Positions 24,290 to 33,508 of a stretch of 34,840 nucleotides of DNA are shown piece after piece. A model generated the notes under the pieces. It was not told the origin of the DNA. It did no database searches and saw only the letters and a list, made by a program, of their open reading frames with translations. The stretch spans positions 1 to 34,840 of the forward strand of contig CANQBB010000011.1 of assembly GCA_947588905.1 (NCBI GenBank), read 5' to 3'. Position 1 is the first letter of the stretch. Every line of letters starts with the position of its first letter. Both the position numbers and the translations under genes were made by a program. Source of the stretch: an uncultured Clostridia bacterium. GTDB taxonomy: Bacteria; Bacillota; Clostridia; TANB77; UBA1234.

Positions 24290-25273
24290 ATGAACTCAAA
24301 TAATATAATAGAAAAATTCAGTAATTTAAGAAAAAATAAGAATGAGTTTGAAAGACAAATACAAAATCTTTCAGCAGACACTTTTTTAAGTTTTTTGGTT
24401 AGATTAAATAAGCAATTAAGAAATCTTGATGAGAATGTGGAAGTACTTGATGAAAATATGGAAGTTGGGAATCTTAAGTCGCCAACAAAAGAGGTTCAAA
24501 GATTAGTAATAAATGAATTAACTGAAGGAATTAAAAAAGTTAAAGAGCCCAAACTGAGAGCCATTATGACATACTATACATTACTTAATTTGCATATGTT
24601 TGATAATGGTAATGGAAGAACTGCTAGATTTATATATGATTTATTTAGCGGACAATTAAGTAACAAAGAAGCAAATTATTATTTTCATGAAAGAGATTTA
24701 GGTAGTGGAGATTATAATGTTAGTTTTGAAGAGTCTAGAAAAATAGAAGATGTTACGGTAGCTATTCAATATATTAACAAGAAAGTAATGGACACATTAC
24801 AAAATGAAATTCCAGAGAATATGCAAGAAAAATATATAACTGTGTCTTATTCAAATTCAACTCCAGATATTACACAAATATTATCTCAGGATTTATTGAA
24901 CGAATTAAATATACAAGAAATAAATGATTTAAGAAAAATAATTCAAGATTCATATGGACAAAGTTTAACTCCAAGTGGATATGCTATGCTTCGCATAGCA
25001 AGTCAAAAAGGAGAATTAGAAAAATGGGAAGATTTAAATAAAGAACTAGATGTTATGCCAGAATTAAATAGAATGAATTTTTGGATTTATAAACGTCCAG
25101 AAATGCTTGCAGACTGGACAATAGATGATTTTAGAGATATTATAAAATATGGTAATAGTTTAAAGCATATGCAATTTCAATGCTTGATAAAAACTTTTGA
25201 AAATCCAGAAAAAAATTTAGATTTTTTAAAAACATTATTTAAAGAAAAAGTTTCTTATGAACAAGAAAAATAA
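24290..25273 (+). CDS. Fic-domain protein, probable nucleotidyltransferase
   Basis: Fic enzymes usually transfer AMP from ATP to a hydroxyl side chain of a target protein. The 327-residue protein contains the core motif HMFDNGNGRTAR (His102 to Arg113), matching HxFx(D/E)GNGRxxR with the catalytic His, metal-binding Asp and both Arg in place. The helix before it, KLRAIMTYYTLLNL, fits the fold. The C-terminal half, rich in helices (LLNELNIQEINDLRKIIQDSYGQ), is not recognised and may provide target binding. I could not place an inhibitory helix motif with confidence, and no antitoxin-like gene is adjacent. AGGAG precedes the ATG. It lies between queH and an amylase gene in a tightly spaced row. 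Confidence 0.83.
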   Translation: MNSNNIIEKFSNLRKNKNEFERQIQNLSADTFLSFLVRLNKQLRNLDENVEVLDENMEVGNLKSPTKEVQRLVINELTEGIKKVKEPKLRAIMTYYTLLNLHMFDNGNGRTARFIYDLFSGQLSNKEANYYFHERDLGSGDYNVSFEESRKIEDVTVAIQYINKKVMDTLQNEIPENMQEKYITVSYSNSTPDITQILSQDLLNELNIQEINDLRKIIQDSYGQSLTPSGYAMLRIASQKGELEKWEDLNKELDVMPELNRMNFWIYKRPEMLADWTIDDFRDIIKYGNSLKHMQFQCLIKTFENPEKNLDFLKTLFKEKVSYEQEK

Positions 25274-25306
25274 ATTTAATAAAAATTTTAGTAAAAGAGG
25301 AATCAT

Positions 25307-26743
25307 ATGAAAAATGGAGTAATTATACAATATTTTGAATGGTATATGAATTGTAATCAAAATTTGTGGAATGATATTTCAAAAGATGCAGAAAATTTAG
25401 CTAGCATGGGAATAACTGCAGTTTGGTTACCACCAGCTTATAAAGGAATTGGTGGAAAGGACGATGTTGGTTATGGAGCTTATGATTTATATGATTTGGG
25501 AGAATTTGATCAAAAGGGTACTATAAAAACAAAATATGGGTCAAAAGATGAATATTTAAATTGTATAAAAACTTTGCAAAATTATGGAATAAATGTATAT
25601 GGAGATGTTGTATTAAATCATAAAATGGGAGCTGATTATATTCAAACCATACCTGCAACAAAAGTTGATTGGGGTAATCATGAAAAAGAAACTTCGGGTG
25701 AAGAGATGGTAAAGGTTGCAACAAAATTTACTTTTCCAAACAGAAATAAAAAGTATTCTGATTTTAAATGGAACTGGACTCATTTTGATGGTATAGATTT
25801 TAATGCAGAAAATGGAGAAAAAGCGATATTTAAGTTTAAAGATAAAAACTGGGAGGAAACAGTTGATAATGAGTTTGATAATTATGATTATTTGATGGGA
25901 GCAGATTTAGACTTTGGAAATGAAGAAGTACGAGAAGAATGTAAAAAATGGGGAAAATGGTATTTAGATTTTACAGGTGTAAATGGATTTAGATTAGATG
26001 CTGTAAAGCACATTTCAGCAGTGTTTTATAAAGAATGGATTAGGTTTTTAAGAGAACAATCCGGAAAAGAATTATTTTCTGTTGGAGAATATTGGTCTGG
26101 CGATGTGAATAGATTATTAAATTACATAAATGAAACCGAAAGAGAAATTTCACTTTTTGATGTGCCTTTACATTATAACTTAAGTAGTGCTTCAAAAGAT
26201 TCAAATTATGATTTAACAGCTATATTTAATAATACATTAGTAAAAAATGATTCTACAAAAGCAGTAACATTTGTAGATAATCATGACACAGAACCAGGAC
26301 AAGCTTTAGAAAGTTTTGTTGATAGATGGTTTAAAGTTAGTGCATATAGTATTATACTTTTAAGAGAAGAAGGTTATCCATGTGTTTTTTATGGAGATTT
26401 ATATGGCATTCAAAAATATGATATAAAGCCAATAGATGAAATAAAAACTATTATAAAATTAAGAAAAGATAAAGCTTATGGAAAACAAAATGATTATATG
26501 GATAATAAAAATTGTATTGGATGGACAAGAGAAGGAGAAGATGAACATATAGATTCTGGACTTGCTGTTATTATTTCTAATGGTATTTCAGCAACAAAAA
26601 AAATGTATGTTGGTACTAAGTTTGCTAATGGAAAATTTGTAGATGCATTATTAAATGTGAAAGATGAAGTTGTTATAGATAATGATGGCTTTGGAGATTT
26701 TAAAGTAAATGAAAAGTCTGTATCTGTATGGATAAAGAAATAA
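25307..26743 (+). CDS. Cytoplasmic alpha-amylase, glycoside hydrolase family 13
   Basis: This enzyme hydrolyses alpha-1,4-glucosidic bonds in starch, glycogen or maltodextrins. The 478-residue protein has no signal peptide, so it acts inside the cell. It begins with NGVIIQYFEWYMNCNQNLW as in AmyS-type subfamily GH13_5 enzymes. The four conserved regions are present: DVVLNHKMGAD, GFRLDAVKH with nucleophile Asp231, the acid/base Glu261 in SVGEYWSGD, and FVDNHDTEP with Asp327. ASMGITAVWLPPAYKG and the C-terminal beta domain ending VNEKSVSVWIKK complete the fold. AGAGGA precedes the ATG. It probably serves storage or imported dextrin breakdown. Confidence 0.93.
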   Translation: MKNGVIIQYFEWYMNCNQNLWNDISKDAENLASMGITAVWLPPAYKGIGGKDDVGYGAYDLYDLGEFDQKGTIKTKYGSKDEYLNCIKTLQNYGINVYGDVVLNHKMGADYIQTIPATKVDWGNHEKETSGEEMVKVATKFTFPNRNKKYSDFKWNWTHFDGIDFNAENGEKAIFKFKDKNWEETVDNEFDNYDYLMGADLDFGNEEVREECKKWGKWYLDFTGVNGFRLDAVKHISAVFYKEWIRFLREQSGKELFSVGEYWSGDVNRLLNYINETEREISLFDVPLHYNLSSASKDSNYDLTAIFNNTLVKNDSTKAVTFVDNHDTEPGQALESFVDRWFKVSAYSIILLREEGYPCVFYGDLYGIQKYDIKPIDEIKTIIKLRKDKAYGKQNDYMDNKNCIGWTREGEDEHIDSGLAVIISNGISATKKMYVGTKFANGKFVDALLNVKDEVVIDNDGFGDFKVNEKSVSVWIKK

Positions 26744-26767
26744 AGTATAATTAGTAAGGAGAATTTA

Positions 26768-29377
26768 ATGAAAAAGTTAGTTGCAATTGATGGTAATAGT
26801 ATAATGAATAGAGCATTCTATGGAATAATGAATTCTAAAATGCTAATGACAACAGATGGAATTTATACAAATGCTATATATGGTTTTCTAAATATTTTAT
26901 TTAAGATTTTAAATGAAGAAAAACCTGATTATATTTGTGTTGCATTTGATTTGAAAGCACCAACATTTAGACATAAAAAGTATGATGGATATAAAGCAAC
27001 TAGAAAAGGAATGCCTGATGAACTTCGTATGCAAATGCCTATTATAAAAGATATTTTAAGAGCTATGAATATAACTATTTGTGAACTAGAAGGTTATGAG
27101 GCAGATGATATTATTGGTACTTTATCTTCAAAAGCAGAGAAAGAAGGACTAGAAGCTTTACTATTAACTGGAGACAGAGATTATCTTCAACTTGCAACAG
27201 ATAAAGTAACAATTAGGATACCAACTACTAAAATGGGAAATACTGAAAGTACAGATTATACTCCTGAAATTATTAAAGAAAAATATGGAATCAATCCTAT
27301 TCAATTTATTCAAATAAAAGGACTAATGGGCGACACATCTGATAATATTCCTGGCGTTCCTGGTGTTGGTGAAAAAACAGCATTTTCTTTAATCACAAAA
27401 TATAATGATTTGGATACTATTTATAATGCTTTAGATTCTGGAGAAGAATTAGAAGGAATAAAAGGAAAGCTAAAAGAAAAATTGGAGGCAAATAAAGAAC
27501 TTGCATTTTTATCAAGAGATTTAGGAACAATTTATAAAGAAGTTCCTCTTGATTTTAATATAGAAGATTTGAAAATACAAAATTATAATGATGAAGAATT
27601 ATATAATTTATTTACAAAATTACAATTTAAAAATTTTATAGAAAAATTAGGATTGAAGAAAAGTGAAGACTTTAAAGAACAAGAAGAAAATATAATTCCA
27701 GATTTGATTATTGAAGATTTTTCAAAAATAAATTTAGATGGAGTAAATGAATTTTCATATTTTTATGATAAAAATTTAGCAGTATGTATTAACGATATAT
27801 CATATTATAAAGAAAATCCATCTTTAGAAGATTTAAAATTGATTTTTGAAAATAATATTTTAAAAATTGGTTATGATGAAAAGAAAACATATTTGGAATT
27901 AAAAAGGAAGGGTATCAAACCTATCAATATGATGTTTGACTTAACAATTGCGTCATATATCTTAAATCCTTCTAAAGATAGTTATAAGTTAGATGATATT
28001 ATTTTAGAAAATTTAGGAATAATGATTGAAGATAAAAAAGAAAATTTTCAACTTGGATTATTTGACAATCATGAAGAAAATAAAGAACTTTTTTCAAAAT
28101 ATGCTTTGTATATATTTAAATGTAGAGAGAAATTAGAAAATGAATTAAAAGAAAAAAATCAAATTCATTTATTTAATGATATTGAAATGCCACTAATGAA
28201 AGTACTTGCTGAAATGGAATTTGAAGGAGTTCTTGTAGATAGAAAAGTTATTGATGAATATTCTGTAATGTTGACTAATAAAGTTGATACATTAACACAT
28301 GAAATATGGAATTTAGCAACAAAAGAATTTAATATAAATTCTCCCAAGCAATTAGGTGAAATTTTATTTGATGAATTAAAATTACCAGTTATAAAAAAGA
28401 CTAAGAGTGGTTACTCAACAGATGCAGATGTTTTAGAAAAATTAAGAGATGAGCATCCTATTGTTGAAAAAATTTTAGAATATAGAACGTTAAATAAATT
28501 AAAAGCAACTTATATCGATGGAATTATACCTTTAATTAGTTCTGATGGTAGAATACATGCAAAGTTTAATCAGACAGTTACTGCAACCGGAAGAATTAGT
28601 TGTACTGAACCAAATCTTCAAAATATACCTATTAGAACAGAGATAGGAAAAGAATTAAGAAAAATGTTTGTTGCGAAAGATGGATTTATTTTTTTAGATG
28701 CAGATTATTCACAAATTGAATTAAGAGTTCTAGCTCACATGTCAAATGATGAAGGAATGATATCAGCTTTTAATCAAGGCGAAGACATTCATACAATTAC
28801 AGCATCTCAAGTTTTTGATGTTCCTCTTAATGAAGTTACAAAGCAAATGCGTTCAGAAGCTAAGGCTGTTAATTTTGGAATTGTGTATGGAATAAGTGAT
28901 TTTGGACTTGCTACTAATATTGGAACTTCTAGAAAAAAAGCGAAAGAATATATTGAAAAATATTTCAAAGAATATCCTAATATTAAATTATATATGGATA
29001 ATACTGTTAATGAATGTAAAGAAAAAGGATATGTTGAAACATTATGGGGAAGACGTAGATATGTTCCTGAAATTAAATCTAATAATTTTAATGTTAGACA
29101 ATTTGGAGAAAGAGTAGCAATGAATGCTCCTATTCAAGGAACTGCTGCTGATATAATAAAGATTGCAATGATAAATATTCAAAAAGAATTAGAAGAAAAA
29201 AAGTTTGAGTCTAAATTATTATTACAAGTTCATGATGAACTTGTTATTGAAACTAAAATGGAAGAATTAGAAGAAGTAAAAGAATTACTTGTAAGAAATA
29301 TGGAAGGTGTAATAAAAATGTCAGTTCCTCTTAAAGCAGAGACTGGTCAAGGTAAAACTTGGTTTGATGCACATTAA
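26768..29377 (+). CDS. polA: DNA polymerase I
   Basis: Pol I fills gaps and removes RNA primers in replication and repair. At 869 residues it is full length. Residues 1-290 form the 5' nuclease, with GNSIMNRAFYG, YEADDIIGTLSS, LLTGDRDYLQLA and MGDTSDNIPGVPGVGEKTA. The middle domain (about 310-465) corresponds to the 3'-5' exonuclease, but the expected D-x-E motif is not visible (EFSYFYDKNLAVCI), so proofreading is probably lost, as in Bacillus Pol I. The polymerase domain has motif A DADYSQIELRVLAH, motif B RSEAKAVNFGIVYGISDFGL and motif C QVHDELVIE, with the template-binding TATGRISCTEPNLQNIP. AGGAG precedes the ATG. Confidence 0.96.
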   Translation: MKKLVAIDGNSIMNRAFYGIMNSKMLMTTDGIYTNAIYGFLNILFKILNEEKPDYICVAFDLKAPTFRHKKYDGYKATRKGMPDELRMQMPIIKDILRAMNITICELEGYEADDIIGTLSSKAEKEGLEALLLTGDRDYLQLATDKVTIRIPTTKMGNTESTDYTPEIIKEKYGINPIQFIQIKGLMGDTSDNIPGVPGVGEKTAFSLITKYNDLDTIYNALDSGEELEGIKGKLKEKLEANKELAFLSRDLGTIYKEVPLDFNIEDLKIQNYNDEELYNLFTKLQFKNFIEKLGLKKSEDFKEQEENIIPDLIIEDFSKINLDGVNEFSYFYDKNLAVCINDISYYKENPSLEDLKLIFENNILKIGYDEKKTYLELKRKGIKPINMMFDLTIASYILNPSKDSYKLDDIILENLGIMIEDKKENFQLGLFDNHEENKELFSKYALYIFKCREKLENELKEKNQIHLFNDIEMPLMKVLAEMEFEGVLVDRKVIDEYSVMLTNKVDTLTHEIWNLATKEFNINSPKQLGEILFDELKLPVIKKTKSGYSTDADVLEKLRDEHPIVEKILEYRTLNKLKATYIDGIIPLISSDGRIHAKFNQTVTATGRISCTEPNLQNIPIRTEIGKELRKMFVAKDGFIFLDADYSQIELRVLAHMSNDEGMISAFNQGEDIHTITASQVFDVPLNEVTKQMRSEAKAVNFGIVYGISDFGLATNIGTSRKKAKEYIEKYFKEYPNIKLYMDNTVNECKEKGYVETLWGRRRYVPEIKSNNFNVRQFGERVAMNAPIQGTAADIIKIAMINIQKELEEKKFESKLLLQVHDELVIETKMEELEEVKELLVRNMEGVIKMSVPLKAETGQGKTWFDAH

Positions 29378-29404
29378 ATTTATGATATGTTGAGGTGTAA
29401 AATT

Positions 29405-30004
29405 ATGGCACATTATGAATTACTTGAAGAAATTGAGAGATATGGAAGAAAAAATAAAATTCCAATATTACTTGATGATTCATTGGAATATATAAATAAT
29501 TTACTTTCAAAAATAAAACCTAAAAGGATTCTTGAAATTGGAACAGCTATTGGTTTTTCTGCTATCAATTTTTCTAAATATTTGACAGAAGGTGGAAGAA
29601 TTGATACTATTGAAATAGAAAGTTTAAGAGTTGAACAGGCTCTTGAAAACATTGAAAAAGTTGGAGTAAGTGATAAAATACGAGTAATGGAAGGCGATGC
29701 ATTAAATATATTACCTTATTTAAATGAATTATATGATGTAGTTTTTATTGATGCAGCAAAAGGAAAGTATAATGAATTTTTTGAACATGCATTAAGATTG
29801 TGTAAAAAAGGTGGTTATATAATCGCTGATAATGTTTTATACAAAGGAATGGTGCAAAGTGATTATAATAAGCACAAGCAGAGAACAGCAGTAAACAAAT
29901 TACGTATTTTTATATCTTCTGTATTAAGTAACAACAAATTAGATTCAAATTTATTAGATATAGGTGATGGTCTAATGATTTGTAAAGTTAAGGAGGAAAA
30001 TTGA
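29405..30004 (+). CDS. trmR: tRNA 5-hydroxyuridine methyltransferase (TrmR/YrrM-type O-methyltransferase)
   Basis: TrmR methylates 5-hydroxyuridine at tRNA position 34 to 5-methoxyuridine using SAM. The 199-residue protein is a class I O-methyltransferase with SAM motif KRILEIGTAIGFSAINFS, acidic IDTIEIES, metal-binding DVVFIDAAKGKYNEFF and GGYIIADNVLYKGMV. Family O-methyltransferases differ in substrate, but the N-terminal ELLEEIERYGRKNKIPILLDDSLEYI resembles YrrM. A trhP-type U32 gene, encoding the enzyme that makes the hydroxyuridine substrate, lies two genes downstream as in the Bacillus yrrMNO cluster. The ATG has GAGGTG seven bases upstream; an ATG at 29387 was rejected. One base separates its stop from the next start. 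Confidence 0.88.
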   Translation: MAHYELLEEIERYGRKNKIPILLDDSLEYINNLLSKIKPKRILEIGTAIGFSAINFSKYLTEGGRIDTIEIESLRVEQALENIEKVGVSDKIRVMEGDALNILPYLNELYDVVFIDAAKGKYNEFFEHALRLCKKGGYIIADNVLYKGMVQSDYNKHKQRTAVNKLRIFISSVLSNNKLDSNLLDIGDGLMICKVKEEN

Positions 30005-30005
30005 T

Positions 30006-30665
30006 ATGAAATTATCTGAATTAAATTTTGATGAATTATCTAATGATCAACTTTTTGGTTTGGTAATAAAAAATGTTTATTATGGAACTATTGATTTAAA
30101 AAAAGAAAAAGATTTAAAAACTGCAATAGTTGTCTTAGGTGCTACTACTGATTCAATAAAAGAAAGAATGTTAACAGCTATAGAACTTTACAAAAAAGGA
30201 TATGGAGATTATATTGTTGTTACTGATGAATTTGAACCTAAAATAAAAGAATTAGAAAAGCCTGTAAAGAAAGTAAATGAGCATAAGTCACATGAGGCAC
30301 AAACTAAAATGATGCATGATATTGCTGAAATATTTTTTATACGTGAAGAAAAAATGATATATTATTCAGATGATTTAGAAAAGAAAGCAGATGAAAGGTT
30401 GGCAACTTTTGATAGATTTATTTTAATAACTATTATTCATAATGTTAAAAGAGCAGTTCAAAGATGTAAAAAATGTCATCCAAATAAAAAGTTTGAAGGT
30501 TGTGCAACTATGAGAGACTTTTCAGAATGGAATATTGATATGGATGAGGCAAAATATAAATATTCTGATCAAATAAAAAAAGAGGCAAGAAATCTTATTG
30601 AATATGCTAAAAAAGGTTATATAGAAGATATGGATGTAGATTATCTTTTTGAGGGAGGAAAATAA
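30006..30665 (+). CDS. DUF218/YdcF-like protein
   Basis: The 219-residue protein contains TAIVVLGATTDSIKERMLTAIELYKKGYGDYIVVTDE, which resembles the start of the DUF218 (ElyC/SanA/YdcF) fold: a hydrophobic strand, VLG, then an Arg-containing helix with A-x-x-L-Y-x-x-G and a second strand. Later EAQTKMMHDIAEIFFIREEKMIYYSDDLEKKADERL and FILITIIHNVKRAVQRCKK fit the same Rossmann-like pattern. There is no signal peptide, so it is cytoplasmic. It is translationally packed between trmR and trhP (one base from the first, none from the second), which suggests a link to tRNA wobble modification or simply shared expression. Substrate unknown. Confidence 0.72.
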   Translation: MKLSELNFDELSNDQLFGLVIKNVYYGTIDLKKEKDLKTAIVVLGATTDSIKERMLTAIELYKKGYGDYIVVTDEFEPKIKELEKPVKKVNEHKSHEAQTKMMHDIAEIFFIREEKMIYYSDDLEKKADERLATFDRFILITIIHNVKRAVQRCKKCHPNKKFEGCATMRDFSEWNIDMDEAKYKYSDQIKKEARNLIEYAKKGYIEDMDVDYLFEGGK

Positions 30666-31898
30666 ATGATAAAACCTGAATTATTAGCACCAGCTGGAAG
30701 TTTTGAAAAAGCAAAAGTTGCTTTTATGTATGGTGCTGATGCAGTTTATGCAGGAACATCAAAGTTATCTTTAAGAACTCGTACTGAAATGGAATTTGAT
30801 GATTTAGTTGAAACTGTTAAACTTGCACATTCATTAAATAAAAAAGTATATGTTGCAATGAATATTTATGCTAGAGATGATGAATATGAATTGATTATTA
30901 AAGAAGCTAAACATTTAGATGAAATTGGTGTAGATGGAATTATTGTTTCTGATGGTGGTATTGTTGAAATTCTTAAAGAATATGCACCTAATACTGAAAT
31001 TCATATTAGCACTCAAGCTAATGTTACTAGTTTGCAAACATGTAATTTTTGGTATAAAAATGGAGCAAGCAGAATTATTCTTGCAAGAGAACTTAATAAA
31101 GATGAAATAAAATATATAACTGAAAATAAACCTAATGGCCTTGATATTGAAATATTTATTCATGGTGCTATTTGTTATAGCTATTCTGGTAGATGTTATT
31201 TAAGTGATTATATGGCTGGTAGAAATGCTAATCATGGTGATTGTGCACAACCATGTAGATGGTCATATAATTTGTATGCAGAAGAACAAAATAATCCAGG
31301 CAATATGATGCCTGTTGAAACAGATGAAAAAGGTACATATATTTTTTCTTCTAAAGATTTATGCTTAATTAAAGAAATTCCTGATTTGTTTAATATTGGT
31401 GTAGATAGTTTAAAAATTGAAGGAAGATTAAAGACGGAGTATTATTTAGCAACTATTGTGAATGCATATAGACATGCTATTGATGATTATTTCGAAAATC
31501 CGGAAGCATGGAACTATGAAAAATATATAGTTGAATTAGAAAAAGCAAAGACTAGAGGATTAACAACTTTTTATTTTAATGATAAAAATAATAGAGATTT
31601 TCAAGATTATGAAGGTAAGCAAATAAATCCTAATTATGAATTTGGAGGTATTGTAGTTTCAACTGGAATAGAAGGAATTACTACTGTTGAAATTAGAAAT
31701 AAATTATCAGTTGGAGATAAACTAGAAGTAATGATTCCAGAAAAATTGGAGCCTTTTACTTTTAATATTGAAAAACTTTATGATGTTGAAAATGGAGAAG
31801 AAATTGATACAGTTAATCCTGGAGTAAAGGAGCAAAAGGTTAAATTAAAAATTCCTACTGATGTTAAAACTGGATATATTATTAGAAGAGTTAAATAA
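30666..31898 (+). CDS. trhP: U32 family tRNA hydroxylation protein TrhP
   Basis: TrhP proteins (formerly U32 peptidases, YrrN/YrrO/YegQ) convert U34 of tRNA to 5-hydroxyuridine in a prephenate-dependent reaction. The 410-residue protein shows the family N terminus KPELLAPAGSFEKAKVAFMYGADAVYAG, the motif EIHISTQANVTSLQTCNFWYKNGASRIILARELNKDE, and the Cys-rich centre EIFIHGAICYSYSGRCYLSDYMAGRNANHGDCAQPCRWSY, followed by FSSKDLCLIKEIPDL and DSLKIEGRLKTEYYLA. The C terminus is a beta-barrel-like domain. Only one U32 gene is present, where Bacillus subtilis has two in tandem. It begins directly after its neighbour, with GAGGGAGG upstream, and ends at a strong terminator. Confidence 0.92.
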   Translation: MIKPELLAPAGSFEKAKVAFMYGADAVYAGTSKLSLRTRTEMEFDDLVETVKLAHSLNKKVYVAMNIYARDDEYELIIKEAKHLDEIGVDGIIVSDGGIVEILKEYAPNTEIHISTQANVTSLQTCNFWYKNGASRIILARELNKDEIKYITENKPNGLDIEIFIHGAICYSYSGRCYLSDYMAGRNANHGDCAQPCRWSYNLYAEEQNNPGNMMPVETDEKGTYIFSSKDLCLIKEIPDLFNIGVDSLKIEGRLKTEYYLATIVNAYRHAIDDYFENPEAWNYEKYIVELEKAKTRGLTTFYFNDKNNRDFQDYEGKQINPNYEFGGIVVSTGIEGITTVEIRNKLSVGDKLEVMIPEKLEPFTFNIEKLYDVENGEEIDTVNPGVKEQKVKLKIPTDVKTGYIIRRVK

Positions 31899-31904
31899 TA
31901 AATT

Positions 31905-31941
31905 AAAGCTTACAGATTTTTATTTATCTGTAAGCTTTTTT
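31905..31941 (+). terminator. Intrinsic terminator closing the polA-trhP row
   Basis: AAAGCTTACAGAT pairs with ATCTGTAAGCTTT around an 8-base loop and is followed by a T run. Confidence 0.85.
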
Positions 31942-31942
31942 C

Positions 31943-31971
31943 TTGCTTTTTATAGTACTGTGATATATAAT
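31943..31971 (+). promoter_or_regulatory. Probable sigma-A promoter of hisS
   Basis: TTGCTT and a perfect TATAAT are separated by 17 bases, 33 bases before the hisS start. The leader is too short for a T-box element. Confidence 0.65.
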
Positions 31972-32004
31972 GTTTACATAGTTTATGTGAAAGGAATGAT
32001 TAGA

Positions 32005-33291
32005 ATGAATAAGGTAGAGCCTAAGACATTACCTGGTTTTATGGAACTTTTACCATCTATGCAAATTAAATTTAATAGAATTAAGAATATAATTAGACAT
32101 ACTTATGAAAAATATGGCTTTTTACCTATTGATACTCCTGTTATTGAATCATCAGAAGTATTACTTGCGAAGGCTGGTGGAGAAACTGAAAAGCAAATTT
32201 ATAGATTTAATAAAGGTGATTCAGATTTATCTTTAAGATTTGATTTAACTGTTCCTTTAGCAAAATATGTTGCTAAAAATTATAATGATATAACTTTTCC
32301 TTTTAGAAGATATCAAATTGGAAAAGTATATAGAGGAGAAAGAACTCAAAGAGGTAGATATAGAGAATTTTATCAATGTGATATTGATATTATAGATAAT
32401 GAAAACCTAAATATAATAAATGATGCTGAAATACCAAGTATTATTTATAATATTTTTAAAGAAATAAATTTTGGAAAATTTACAATACGAATCAATAATA
32501 GAAAAGTTTTAAATGGATTTTTTGAAGCATTAAATTTATTTGATAAAATTACAGATATACTTAGAATAGTAGATAAGATTGATAAAATTGGGAAAGATAA
32601 AGTATCAGATATGCTTGATGAATTAGGGTTATCAAGTGAACAAGTAAAAAATATTATTGAATTTATATCTACTAAAGAAAATGTAATTGATTATTTAAAA
32701 TCTTTGAAAATTGAAAATAAATTATTTAATGAAGGGGTTTTAGAGTTAGAAATAGTTCAAAAATATATGAAATCTTTTGGAGTACCTGATGATTATTATA
32801 TGATAGATTTAAGTATTGCAAGAGGTCTTGACTATTATACTGGAACTGTATATGAAACTACAATTGATGATTATCCACAAATAGGAAGTATTTGTTCTGG
32901 TGGAAGATATGATAATTTAGCAGAATATTACACAGATAAAAAATTGCCTGGAGTAGGAATTTCAATAGGTCTTACTAGATTATTCTTTGTTTTGAATGAA
33001 TATAATTTAATTGAAAAAAATGAAAATTTATCAATAGCAGAATATTTAATTATTCCTATGGTCGAAGATTTATCATATCCAATTAGTGTTGCAACTAAAC
33101 TTCGTGAAAAAGGTAAGAATGTTGAAATATATTTTGATAATAAATCTATGAAAAAGAAAATGAATTATGCTAATAAGCAAAATGTACCTTATGTAATTAT
33201 TATTGGTGAAGATGAAATTTCAGCTAATAAAGTGATGTTAAGAAATATGACTACTGGTGAGCAAGAATTAAAAACTGTTGATGATATATAA
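32005..33291 (+). CDS. hisS: Histidyl-tRNA synthetase
   Basis: HisRS charges tRNA-His. The 428-residue class II synthetase is complete. Motif 1 region is PIDTPVIESSEVLLAKAGGETEKQIYRF; SLRFDLTVPLAKYVAKNY follows; motif 2 is RYQIGKVYRGERTQRGRYREFYQCDIDII; the histidine-specific motif is ARGLDYYTGTVYE; and motif 3 is PGVGISIGLTRLFFVL. A C-terminal anticodon-binding domain contains VATKLREKGKNVEIYFDNKSMKKKMNYANKQNVPYVIIIGEDE. I chose the ATG at 32005, about eight bases after AAAGGA; an in-frame ATG nine bases upstream abuts that site, and the frame further upstream runs through the promoter and terminator. Confidence 0.96.
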   Translation: MNKVEPKTLPGFMELLPSMQIKFNRIKNIIRHTYEKYGFLPIDTPVIESSEVLLAKAGGETEKQIYRFNKGDSDLSLRFDLTVPLAKYVAKNYNDITFPFRRYQIGKVYRGERTQRGRYREFYQCDIDIIDNENLNIINDAEIPSIIYNIFKEINFGKFTIRINNRKVLNGFFEALNLFDKITDILRIVDKIDKIGKDKVSDMLDELGLSSEQVKNIIEFISTKENVIDYLKSLKIENKLFNEGVLELEIVQKYMKSFGVPDDYYMIDLSIARGLDYYTGTVYETTIDDYPQIGSICSGGRYDNLAEYYTDKKLPGVGISIGLTRLFFVLNEYNLIEKNENLSIAEYLIIPMVEDLSYPISVATKLREKGKNVEIYFDNKSMKKKMNYANKQNVPYVIIIGEDEISANKVMLRNMTTGEQELKTVDDI

Positions 33292-33315
33292 GAAAAATTT
33301 TTCTTGCTTCATTTG

Positions 33316-33475
33316 GAAAGTTGAATGACTTTCTTATTATATAAAATTAGCGTCGGACTTAGAAAATGTATAACACTTTTTAAGTCCGACAATCTATATG
33401 AACCATAAACGTAGCTAGCATTTATGGAAAATGAATATCTACACGATATACTATGACACATAAAACTATTATGTG
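33316..33475 (+). other. Run of four hairpins between hisS and the pseudouridine synthase gene
   Basis: Successive perfect stems are GAAAGT/ACTTTC (33316-33333), GTCGGACTTA/TAAGTCCGAC (33352-33390), CCATAAA/TTTATGG (33403-33427) and CACATAA/TTATGTG (33457-33475). None has a U tail, so they are not ordinary terminators. They occupy most of the 217-base gap and would form the leader of the downstream gene if transcription starts near hisS. Confidence 0.5.
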
Positions 33476-33508
33476 AATAATTTTTTAATAATATTCAAAG
33501 GAGAAGAA

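Noticed and set aside
24983..25001. Palindrome TGCTATGCTTCGCATAGCA inside the Fic gene
   Set aside because: It encodes in-frame residues (YAMLRIASQ) of a continuous protein and has no U tail. Probably a chance short hairpin.
33290..33305. AAGAAAAATTTTTCTT as the hisS terminator
   Set aside because: It is self-complementary but all A/T in the centre and leaves no loop, so it is too weak to call a terminator.
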